Origin: Candidatus Fermentibacteraceae bacterium
GTDB taxonomy: Bacteria; Fermentibacterota; Fermentibacteria; Fermentibacterales; JCC-6
Direction: 5' to 3'
NCBI GenBank assembly: GCA_030596465.1
Contig: JAUVJW010000016.1
Coordinates: 1-16,546 of the forward strand
DNA length: 16,546 nt
In this document: in pieces, positions 6,799-14,189 of the stretch
Numbering within the stretch: position 1 is the first letter of the stretch
How the letters are laid out: every line of letters begins with the position of its first letter
Made by a program: the position numbers and the translations under genes
Notes under the pieces: model-generated
What the model saw: only the letters and a program-made list of their open reading frames with translations
Database searches by the model: none
Told to the model about the DNA's origin: nothing

Positions 6799-6836
6799 AT
6801 ATTCCTCCTAAATGAATACAGGAGGTAATATAGGAT

Positions 6837-7739
6837 ATGACGAACACGACAATAAGCGTTGAAGGTATTTCCAAGCGTTTTGGAAAAACTCAGGCACTCG
6901 CTGAGAATTTCAGTATTGAGATATCAAAGGGACAGTCTCTGGCAATACTGGGAGCAAACGGGGCCGGGAAAACAACTCTCATGCGTGCGGTGCTTGGACT
7001 TACCATTCCCGACGCGGGAAATATCAGTCTCTATGGCCTTTCCCCCACCGACCCCAGTTCCAGAATTGGACTGAGATTTCTTCCGGAAAGGATATCCTTC
7101 CCCAAATGGGCCACTCCACTTCAGATGTATCGTCAACTGGAGAGAGTACGCAACGAGGGCAGAGAAATTGATTTCGTCCACAGGGCGGATAACATGGCCT
7201 GCGGGGATCTTCTGAAACGAAAGCTGGGTAAAATGTCCAAGGGCCAGAGACAACGGATTGCTGTTGCCCTGATGACCTGCGGTACCCCCAAAACTGTTTT
7301 TCTTGACGAACCCTCTTCAGGACTGGATCCTGCTGGAAGAATGCTCGTAAGAAGCACAGTTGCGGAACTTGCGGATCAGGGCTCTACTGTAATACTTAAC
7401 AGTCATCTCCTTGGAGAGGTGGAGAAAGTATGCGACTGGGCAGCTTTTATTCACAAAGGAGCTCTGGTGGCTAACGACAGGCTTGAAGACCTTTCTCAAT
7501 TCAAGGGCAGCGCAGTAATCGATACCCAGGAACCGGATGCCATGAAAGCAGTACTGAACAATCTTGGGATTGTAAGAGACAAATCTCTTGTTTACCCCCT
7601 CGCTTCTGAAGATGGATTCGCGGAATTTACAGAACTTGTTGCAAGAAGCGGTGTTAATTTCACAGGGATAAAACTTCACAGGGAATCCCTTGAGGACATA
7701 TTCATGCGGATTATGGAAGGAGAAACATATGTTTCTTAA
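6837..7739 (+). CDS. ABC transporter ATP-binding protein (ABC-2 type exporter)
   Basis: A 300-residue ATPase with Walker A GANGAGKTT (39-47, Lys45), signature MSKGQRQR (133-140), Walker B VFLDEP (154-159, Glu158) and switch His190 in NSHLL. The Q-loop position reads FLPER, as is common in ABC-2 exporters. A C-terminal extension of about 90 residues, ending in SLEDIFMRIM, is typical of CcmA/YadG-like subunits. ATG 6837 has AGGAGGT (6819-6825) upstream. It overlaps the permease gene by 11 bases and powers that permease at the inner membrane. The substrate is unknown. Its first 17 codons are duplicated at 3501. Confidence 0.93.
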   Translation: MTNTTISVEGISKRFGKTQALAENFSIEISKGQSLAILGANGAGKTTLMRAVLGLTIPDAGNISLYGLSPTDPSSRIGLRFLPERISFPKWATPLQMYRQLERVRNEGREIDFVHRADNMACGDLLKRKLGKMSKGQRQRIAVALMTCGTPKTVFLDEPSSGLDPAGRMLVRSTVAELADQGSTVILNSHLLGEVEKVCDWAAFIHKGALVANDRLEDLSQFKGSAVIDTQEPDAMKAVLNNLGIVRDKSLVYPLASEDGFAEFTELVARSGVNFTGIKLHRESLEDIFMRIMEGETYVS

Positions 7740-8559
7740 TGCACTTGAGCACATGACCCGCAGAAAATTGATTCTCATAGTTGGAATTCTCGCACTGGGT
7801 TACCTTCTTCTTTTCTGGCGCGGAATAGCTTCTGCGGATCCGCAATCACTTCGAACAGAGGGCAATATCCCCGCTTCGAATGCCGATCTGGCTTTCGCGG
7901 CACTTTCCATCGCTGGATCTATGCTTTCAGTTATGGTCTGGGGACTTACGATAATTCTTGGGGCCAGTATTCTACCCGATGAAATGGAAGCTGGAAGAAT
8001 GTCTATATGGGCAGCTCTGCCGCAGTCCAGATTCAAGGTATACGCCTCCACCACCCTTGCGCCGTTTCTGGTCTCTGTGACCGTTGGATACCTTCTCTTT
8101 GGACTCACAGCACTGATTACATCATTCTATGCTCCATTCACCCCTTCAAGTATCCCTCTTGCTGTATTCAGTATGCCAATCTGGCTTTCTGCCACATGGG
8201 CATTCGTTATTCTTTTTTCCATGATGGTTGGTAAAATACCCGCCATGCTTATCACATTTATACTTGAAGGTTTTGCTGTGGGAATGGGTAACATTGTTGA
8301 ACTGGCCAAGGGGATTCCAGAACTTCATGAATCCACATTCTACACAGTTGCCCGTATCGTTACATTCATTCTGCCGTTTGAGCGTGGATACAGATCCGTC
8401 CAGATGGGTCTGCTTCCTGAGGCAACTGTGATTGAAGAGGCTCTGGCATTCATGGGCTTCGGCGGTGCTCTTCCCTTCTGGGAAATCATCTACCCGGCGA
8501 TATGGGCCGCTTTACTCTTCTTTCTTGGATACAGGCTTTTTCTGAAAAAAGATTTGTAG
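7729..8559 (+). CDS. ABC-2 type transporter permease
   Basis: A 276-residue membrane protein with about six hydrophobic segments: around residues 14-30, 53-80, 105-130, 138-160, 165-190 and 250-270. LPDEMEAGRMSIWAALPQSR follows the second segment, like the coupling region of ABC-2 permeases (DExExGTLExLLxxPVSR). ATG 7729 is chosen over an upstream in-frame codon because AAGGAG lies six bases before it. The gene overlaps the ATPase stop and is clearly its partner. The C-terminus is lysine-rich and cytoplasmic. Confidence 0.88.
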   Translation: MFLNALEHMTRRKLILIVGILALGYLLLFWRGIASADPQSLRTEGNIPASNADLAFAALSIAGSMLSVMVWGLTIILGASILPDEMEAGRMSIWAALPQSRFKVYASTTLAPFLVSVTVGYLLFGLTALITSFYAPFTPSSIPLAVFSMPIWLSATWAFVILFSMMVGKIPAMLITFILEGFAVGMGNIVELAKGIPELHESTFYTVARIVTFILPFERGYRSVQMGLLPEATVIEEALAFMGFGGALPFWEIIYPAIWAALLFFLGYRLFLKKDL

Positions 8560-8566
8560 TACCAGA

Positions 8567-8983
8567 ATGGAAATTGTTTACAACTCCATAGGCGTCATTC
8601 ACACACCATACAATGATATGGCACCTTTTCAGGCGGTTGAAGACGATTCAAACGGACCGTTTATTCTCGAACTTGATGAGAGATATGCATCCGGGCTGAA
8701 AGATCTGGATAACCACAAGTATGTTATTGTATTTTTTCATATAGACAGAGCAAAGGGATACAATGGTTCCAATATTGCCCATCCCCCAGGTATGGATGGG
8801 GGTTCAATTGGTCTTTTTGCATCCAGGTCGCCAAACCGGCCCAACTCAATAGGAATTGATGTTGCAAGGGTACTTCGAATAGACGGAAACAAGGTCTACA
8901 CTTCAGGACTCAGCGCTTTGAACAACACACCGCTTCTGGATATCAAACCATACATCAGCGTTGATAGAAAAGAACTGAACTAA
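8567..8983 (+). CDS. trmO: TrmO/TsaA-like tRNA N6-methyltransferase
   Basis: A 138-residue protein made of just the YaeB-like core. IGVIHTPY at the N-terminus, GLFASRSPNRPNSIGI and TPLLDIKPYI are the signature stretches of TrmO (UPF0066), which uses S-adenosylmethionine to methylate N6-threonylcarbamoyladenosine at position 37 of tRNA-Thr. The usual GLDLLDGTP is GLSALNNTP here, and the second domain of the 235-residue E. coli protein is missing. Archaeal and many bacterial members are likewise short, and some may have other roles. It follows the permease by 7 bases with a weak ribosome binding site. Its 3' end overlaps the convergent glycosyltransferase gene by 29 bases. Confidence 0.85.
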   Translation: MEIVYNSIGVIHTPYNDMAPFQAVEDDSNGPFILELDERYASGLKDLDNHKYVIVFFHIDRAKGYNGSNIAHPPGMDGGSIGLFASRSPNRPNSIGIDVARVLRIDGNKVYTSGLSALNNTPLLDIKPYISVDRKELN

Positions 8984-10385
8984 GCTCCTCGCGTAATGCA
9001 GGGTTGAGAGAAACAGCTTTTTGCGCGGCATAAACCGCATCTTCGCGATATCCGTAATTCCAGAGCAAAGCAGCCATGTTCTTCCATGCGGTTGGCGACT
9101 CCGGAGCCATCTCAAGAGCCAATCCAAACTCGCGGACAGCTTCGGCAAACTCACCACCGGATGAGGCAATACATGCTCCTCTAATAGAATGTAAATCGGC
9201 CCCCTCAAACCCATCTTCCTCTGCCATCTTCAAGTTGATCAGCGCAGCTTCATAATTCCCGGATTCGAGCTGATTCTGAGCCATCTGCACCTCTGTAAGC
9301 CCGGAGCGTACACCGGCCGGGTAATTCAGGAATACGGAGAACGCAGCTATTGCCAGTGCGGAGGGTATTGCGATTTTCCACCTGAAATGCAATGCGGAGA
9401 TAACCAGAGCCGGAATAAAAACTGCTCTGTGTCTTATAGAAGGAAAAATCAGAAATGCCGCTGCCAGACCTGTGACAGCCAATGCAGTCTCCGGGTTTTT
9501 TCCAAACCCGGATATACCCGAGGCAATTATCAGAAAAGTCAGTGGAAGCAGGTATTTAAGAATGGTTGAGCCCAGCAGCTCCGGAGCTTCAATATTTCGT
9601 CCCGGTCCGGGAATAGATAGAAATGCCGCTGTCTTAACAATACCTCTGCCAAGCCAACCGGGAAAATCACCTCTTATTGAAACCAGAGCATTGTCTGTGA
9701 AGGAGTTATCACCCATGAGTTCCTCAAATTCTATTCCCGGGGGCGTTTCAAGTAGTTCCCATGAAGTTCCCAGCCACAGGTTGAGTGGCCCGTTCTCTCC
9801 CGGGGCAAATGGTCCTCCGGAAACCAGGTTGATAATTAGAACCGGAAGAACCGCGATCAAAACACCGGATGATGCGGTTAAATACTTTCTTATCGGACGA
9901 ATGAAAAAGATTGAAACAGGTAGAAAAAGAAGTACCTCTCCGCGGAATAAAGCAGCACAGCCAATGAACCAGCCTGAAAGCAGAGGTCGTTTCACGCCTG
10001 CTGTAAGCGCCAGAGCAAGAAATGCCGCAGCCGGTGCTGCAGGCAGTATCTGAAGACCGGAGAAAGCAAGAGTTGGTTCAATAGCAAGAATTCCTGCAAG
10101 AATGGTATTATTCGTGTTCTTTTCCCGGAAAAGAAACAGAGCAAGAGCCGGAATCAGTGAGATCGCGCTGAAAATATACCTTAGAGTTTTTGTTTGAACA
10201 GGAAGATCGGCAAGCAGATAGGTTCCTGGTGGTCTTTCAAAAGGCGGGGAATCTCCCTCAACATAAGTAATTTCATCAACATGAAGATTTGAACCGAAAA
10301 ACCAGTCCAGCTCAACAAGAGAGAAGAGCCTGACAGCAATACCAACAGCGATAAATGCAACAAATATCGCATGCTCTTTCTTCAT
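8955..10385 (-). CDS. GT39-like membrane glycosyltransferase with C-terminal TPR repeats
   Basis: A 476-residue protein. The first hydrophobic segment (6-24) is followed by a periplasmic loop with HVDEITY (Asp37, Glu38) and FERPPGTYLL (49-58). The DE and the PP-containing loop are the hallmarks of ArnT/PMT-type GT-C enzymes, which use polyprenyl-phosphate sugars. About nine or ten further membrane segments reach residue 360. Roughly residues 365-470 then form three TPR units (ALEMAPESPTAWKNMAALL, AVSLNPALREELS). It is the last gene of the leftward operon, overlapping its predecessor by ATGA. TPR tails after a GT-C core are found in several uncultured phyla. Acceptor and sugar are unknown, and with this operon an exported protein or glycan acceptor is a guess. 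Confidence 0.72.
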   Translation of the reverse strand: MKKEHAIFVAFIAVGIAVRLFSLVELDWFFGSNLHVDEITYVEGDSPPFERPPGTYLLADLPVQTKTLRYIFSAISLIPALALFLFREKNTNNTILAGILAIEPTLAFSGLQILPAAPAAAFLALALTAGVKRPLLSGWFIGCAALFRGEVLLFLPVSIFFIRPIRKYLTASSGVLIAVLPVLIINLVSGGPFAPGENGPLNLWLGTSWELLETPPGIEFEELMGDNSFTDNALVSIRGDFPGWLGRGIVKTAAFLSIPGPGRNIEAPELLGSTILKYLLPLTFLIIASGISGFGKNPETALAVTGLAAAFLIFPSIRHRAVFIPALVISALHFRWKIAIPSALAIAAFSVFLNYPAGVRSGLTEVQMAQNQLESGNYEAALINLKMAEEDGFEGADLHSIRGACIASSGGEFAEAVREFGLALEMAPESPTAWKNMAALLWNYGYREDAVYAAQKAVSLNPALREELSSVLFYQR

Positions 10386-11791
10386 CTGCTGATGATACCG
10401 TTTCCGTACTCAACATTTACATAGTCACGGGTGATAACGCCCTCCCGATTCCAGTTGAGAGACGGGGCGGTTTCTATCCAGATATCATCCGCAGCAGGGA
10501 AAAAACCATTAACGATGATCCATGCCGGTTCTGTGAGATCAAACAGGTCAGATAGTTGTACCGTTTGCGGATAGAAATAGATGTGCGAAGAACGGAACCA
10601 TTCTGAGATCGCGAGAAGAATATCCTCCGTATCCAGGCCCGCCAGCTTGCGTCTGAGTTCACGATCAAATCCACCCTCCGTCTCGACTGTAAGGGTGAAT
10701 ACGCCATTGGAAGGTGAGATATCCCATATCTCAATACATTGCTCAGATTCCTCAAGGGGTGGCATTTCAGCCAGTACTCCTCCAGGAAGGAGAAGCCACA
10801 GGGTGTCTGGAGCATCCACCCATCCGGCAGGCGAAAGGTATTCCGAAGGTTCCTCAAGTTCCCCGTCAACAAGAATGAATGATCTGTAGAAACCCAGCGG
10901 TGAAGGCACCAGTGGAAGTATATCTGTCGCGGGAACAACGGGAGCCTCTATGCTCATTACTCTGCACATTGCGGAAAGTAAAGTGGCAGCCTCAATTGGT
11001 GTGGCCCTTCTGGAATCAAGTATTTCCTGCAGAGAACGGACGGAAAAACCGGCGTCTCCTCCCGGGAATGGAAGCAATTGCATTGATTCCGTGATAAGAA
11101 TACGCCCCCGGGAAACTCTCATTTTGGGCAAAGCACCGGCAGCTCCGGCTTCGATAGCCGCTTCTCGCAGATCAGGGGGAGTTTCCATGGCTGAAGACCG
11201 GGAAGACTCAAGAAGAATATCCTGTACTTCCCCCCAACCTGAAGCAGTAGAAATCCAAAGTTCCTTGCATTCTTCATTGACGGATGTAAATATCCTTCTG
11301 TTTCTCTCCGTTGACTCATTAAATCCAAGGGATCCAACTGCAAGGTTCGCAATGTTTTCGCAACTCACAGTAATGGTATCCGGTTCTTCTCCGGCAATGT
11401 AGGTGTAAAACAAACCATTTCCAGCCAGTTGTCCCCTGTCATGCACGCGAAATGTCCATTCCATGGTCATTCCGGGTCGTAGCCCGGGGAATGCAACAAC
11501 AAGAGCAAGTGGCCATCCTTCACCTCCAGTGAGAGTATCAACTGCCCATTCAGGAACATTTCTGGATTGTCCCGGGAAGCCATAGGTCGAGTTAAGCACC
11601 TCAATCTCCATGTACTCCGGATCATAATCCCGTGTTACCCTGAGAAATCTACCGTCGTCACCGGCAATTGCTCTGTAGCTTACTGTGGTTTCCTTTACAG
11701 ATCCGTTCCAGTTAATTTCAACATCGACGGATGTGTATCTGGATGGGCTGGCCAGAATCCCGGCAATAAGCAGAATGGAAGAGATAATCAT
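10382..11791 (-). CDS. Secreted transglutaminase-like protein lacking the catalytic residues
   Basis: A 469-residue exported protein with an N-terminal signal (MIISSILLIAGILAS). The N-terminal half is a beta-rich DUF3857-like domain. The stretch RSLQEILDSRRATPIEAATLL (252-272) aligns with RSPQETLDDGSGVCRDRAVLL of the next gene upstream. At the catalytic Cys position stands Thr or Pro (ATPIEA, near 264), and the FDHMI histidine region is replaced by FYRSFI. The fold appears kept but the Cys-His-Asp triad is lost. Overlaps of 4 bases on both sides (ATGA) put it firmly in the operon. It is probably a non-catalytic partner of its active neighbour, or a binding protein. Confidence 0.68.
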   Translation of the reverse strand: MIISSILLIAGILASPSRYTSVDVEINWNGSVKETTVSYRAIAGDDGRFLRVTRDYDPEYMEIEVLNSTYGFPGQSRNVPEWAVDTLTGGEGWPLALVVAFPGLRPGMTMEWTFRVHDRGQLAGNGLFYTYIAGEEPDTITVSCENIANLAVGSLGFNESTERNRRIFTSVNEECKELWISTASGWGEVQDILLESSRSSAMETPPDLREAAIEAGAAGALPKMRVSRGRILITESMQLLPFPGGDAGFSVRSLQEILDSRRATPIEAATLLSAMCRVMSIEAPVVPATDILPLVPSPLGFYRSFILVDGELEEPSEYLSPAGWVDAPDTLWLLLPGGVLAEMPPLEESEQCIEIWDISPSNGVFTLTVETEGGFDRELRRKLAGLDTEDILLAISEWFRSSHIYFYPQTVQLSDLFDLTEPAWIIVNGFFPAADDIWIETAPSLNWNREGVITRDYVNVEYGNGIISR

Positions 11792-13470
11792 TGCAGCCTC
11801 ACTGTTCTGGCAGAAGAGCCGGAGCGAACAAGAAGTGTTTCCAGAATGTCCGCGTTTGAATTTGTTATTTCGGCAGTTTCCCTGTAAACCAGTCTGCCGT
11901 ATTCATAATTCATTTCACAGGTATATCCCGGAGTGGTTACGGGCGGGGGAAGCTGAGTCTCTACACCCTGAACGGAGAGGAAAACAGTAAGAATCTCTAT
12001 TGCGGGAGCATCAATAACGAATGAATCCGGAGGACACGGCAGAAGCATTGACGCAATACGGGAACCGTGAAGAGATATTTCTCTGAGACCGGGCAGAAGA
12101 AGGTAATTTCCATCCTGAAAAACTGTCCACTGTCCGTCAACCTTCACCTCTTTCCCGTTGAATGATACTGAATCACACCGTATCGCTCCAAAGAATCGTC
12201 TGAACATCTCGTTTCTGGCAGAAGGTCCTGACTGAGTGAAAAGCGTGGTTATCAGTTCCAGCGGTACTCCTTCGCTTACCGCATGAAGACTTCCGGTAAT
12301 CAGGTTCTCTTCAAGGTTGAGTTCGCCGGTAACAGTGATTATCAGGGTGTCGTTCCAGCCGTGAAGGGAAATGGTCTGGAGACCGGTTCCTCCGGGAACT
12401 ATTGGTAAAAATGTATTTCCGCGAAGGCCGAAACTGGTACCTGCCCCGAGTGGTATGCCTTTGGGAGTAGGATCCAGAGCCACCCATGAACCGTCCTCGG
12501 GATTTCTGTATATCGTGATCATGTGGTCAAAGCCTCTGGCATCAATCACAGGAGGGGTTTCACCCTGAGTACTGGCCAGTGCCGGGTAGGCATCATATCC
12601 TGCCTTCCGGAGCAGCCATGTAAGCAGAACAGCCCTGTCTCTGCACACTCCTGAACCGTCATCAAGAGTTTCCTGCGGGGATCGCGGAGACCAGCCCGGC
12701 CATACTCCGACATCTGCTCCGGTGTAGTTGATATTTTCCGCAACCCATACCCTGAGTGCACCCGGATCAGCATTGGTCAGGCTTACTATTTCATCAAGCC
12801 TGTCGCATTCTGAATGCTGCGGTTCTTCCAGAGCTTCCGAAGCCTCAGCGGAGAGTTTCTCCGGGCCACCGGTGGCGATGGATATAATGGGGGGATCATA
12901 CGCTGCCAGCGGATGTGACGGGGCCGGTGAAAGATTCCAGAACTCCCAGTAATCCCCGGCCTCACTGGATAATATCTGAACATGGGTATCATTTTGCAGT
13001 TTGAAGACGGATTGCACAACACTGTCCCGGAGTACTGGAGAGAATGAATAGCTGTACACTTCGGAAAGGGGAATAGAATGAATTGTTCTTACAATATCAA
13101 CCTTGACTGTATCTCCAACCTCAAGACCCGGCATCAGTATTATTGTTTCACGAAGAGAAGATTCCAGTCTGTTTGTTCTGGAAAGAATTCTGTGAGGACC
13201 TGTTGATATTGAAGCTGCGGCGTTTCCTCTGCCGCCCCGCCAGTGTCCAACATCCGCCTGGATTATTTCCACTTCTTCCATGCCGGTTCGGAATGCAACA
13301 CTCATGGTGGAAAAACGCTGAACTCCCCTCCCGGTCAGGGGAATTATCACTGCCTCTGTCTGCTCTGTGATTGATCCGTCTTCTTCAAATGTAACGGTAA
13401 CCCTGTGAAGCAGATGCACAGCGTCAGGTGATCCCTGCAGCAGAAACAGTATCAGAACTGCTGTGAACAC
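11788..13470 (-). CDS. Secreted DUF3857-type protein with transglutaminase-like domain
   Basis: A 560-residue protein with a signal peptide (MFTAVLILFLLQGSPDA). A DUF3857-like beta-sandwich occupies about 20-190. A transglutaminase-like core follows at about 225-345: GSGVCRDRAVLLTWLLRKAG (Cys276), GFDHMITI (His316), WVALDPT (Asp333), the intact Cys-His-Asp triad in canonical spacing. A C-terminal beta-rich region of about 200 residues completes it. Relatives act in the periplasm or at the surface as proteases or cross-linkers; substrates are mostly unknown. ATG 13470 lies inside the end of surE (19-base overlap), so translation is likely coupled. The paralogous inactive gene follows immediately. 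Confidence 0.82.
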   Translation of the reverse strand: MFTAVLILFLLQGSPDAVHLLHRVTVTFEEDGSITEQTEAVIIPLTGRGVQRFSTMSVAFRTGMEEVEIIQADVGHWRGGRGNAAASISTGPHRILSRTNRLESSLRETIILMPGLEVGDTVKVDIVRTIHSIPLSEVYSYSFSPVLRDSVVQSVFKLQNDTHVQILSSEAGDYWEFWNLSPAPSHPLAAYDPPIISIATGGPEKLSAEASEALEEPQHSECDRLDEIVSLTNADPGALRVWVAENINYTGADVGVWPGWSPRSPQETLDDGSGVCRDRAVLLTWLLRKAGYDAYPALASTQGETPPVIDARGFDHMITIYRNPEDGSWVALDPTPKGIPLGAGTSFGLRGNTFLPIVPGGTGLQTISLHGWNDTLIITVTGELNLEENLITGSLHAVSEGVPLELITTLFTQSGPSARNEMFRRFFGAIRCDSVSFNGKEVKVDGQWTVFQDGNYLLLPGLREISLHGSRIASMLLPCPPDSFVIDAPAIEILTVFLSVQGVETQLPPPVTTPGYTCEMNYEYGRLVYRETAEITNSNADILETLLVRSGSSARTVRLQ

Positions 13471-14186
13471 CAGAGCCTCAATTTGCTTTCGGATGCCTGG
13501 GATGAGCGGGTGGAGGAGAGTAAAGTAAGACTAATATGTCCATCCAGCAGGGCATGTACATCAGTTCCCGACTTTTCTCTCACAGATTGCATCTCATAAG
13601 GTCCATATCTATAGGATTCCCCATTTTCTTCAAGAGTGAAGGGTATTTCCGAGGCGAAGCTTCCAATAGTTGTCATTCTGTAACCGCTGTGGGCTTTAGC
13701 GGGGACATTCACATTAAGCAGCATTCCCGGCTCAATCATTTTGTACAACCCCTGGTCAACAACTTTTCTAATTACACTTGAGGAAAGCCCGAAATCCGGT
13801 GAGGAACTGTGTTCCTGACTAATAGCGATAGCGGGTATGCGCCAGAATGCCGCTTCGGTCGCTGCAGCCACAGTTCCAGAGTACCAGGTGTTGTTGGCTA
13901 CATTTGCCCCGGGGTTAATCCCGGAAATCACAAGATCGGGCGGATCACCAGTAACAAGTTCACTGAGAGCAAGTTTCACGCAATCCACAGGGGTTCCTTC
14001 AACAGAGTATCTCTCAGGGCCATGTTTTCTTAAAATAAGTGGAGAATACAAATTGAGTGACATACTGGCCCCGCTGTGGTGGTGAAATGGAGCTACAGTA
14101 AATGTTTCATGGTGAGACAAAACATTTTCAAGAGCTTTCAGGCCGGGTTCATCGAACCCGTCGTCGTTCACCAGAAGTATTTTCAT
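13452..14186 (-). CDS. surE: 5'/3'-nucleotidase SurE
   Basis: A 244-residue protein opening MKILLVNDDGFDEPGLKAL, with metal ligands Asp8 and Asp9. Ser38-Gly39 sit in HHHSGASMSLN, the conserved VEGTPVDCVKLAL at 62-74, and SGINPGANVANNTWYSGTV with Asn91. These are all the ligand and active-site positions of SurE survival nucleotidases, which dephosphorylate nucleoside monophosphates and exopolyphosphate in the cytoplasm. Length is normal (about 250). It starts 3 bases after the PorV-like gene and overlaps the transglutaminase gene by 19 bases. Its place inside an envelope operon is unusual but may reflect only co-transcription. Confidence 0.95.
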   Translation of the reverse strand: MKILLVNDDGFDEPGLKALENVLSHHETFTVAPFHHHSGASMSLNLYSPLILRKHGPERYSVEGTPVDCVKLALSELVTGDPPDLVISGINPGANVANNTWYSGTVAAATEAAFWRIPAIAISQEHSSSPDFGLSSSVIRKVVDQGLYKMIEPGMLLNVNVPAKAHSGYRMTTIGSFASEIPFTLEENGESYRYGPYEMQSVREKSGTDVHALLDGHISLTLLSSTRSSQASESKLRLWCSQQF

Positions 14187-14189
14187 AGC

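Larger units (their letters stand above)
6633..6888. repeat. Right copy of the duplicated target segment, with a 76 bp internal deletion
   Basis: Direct copy of 3221-3552. It lacks the equivalent of 3261-3336. In the left copy CCTGCC occurs at 3255-3260 and again at 3331-3336, and the right copy keeps a single CCTGCC (6667-6672), so the deletion occurred between 6 bp repeats. The remaining bases differ at only four positions, none of them in the ABC coding part. Confidence 0.93.

Noticed and set aside
6590..6874. Minus-strand frames of 94 and 67 codons near the right copy.
   Set aside because: They are shadows and frameshifted read-outs of the duplicated start region, not new genes.
3221..6888. 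Composite transposon or prophage bounded by the direct repeats.
   Set aside because: The repeats are host gene segments, not insertion sequences. No transposase, integrase, terminal inverted repeat or phage gene is visible between them.
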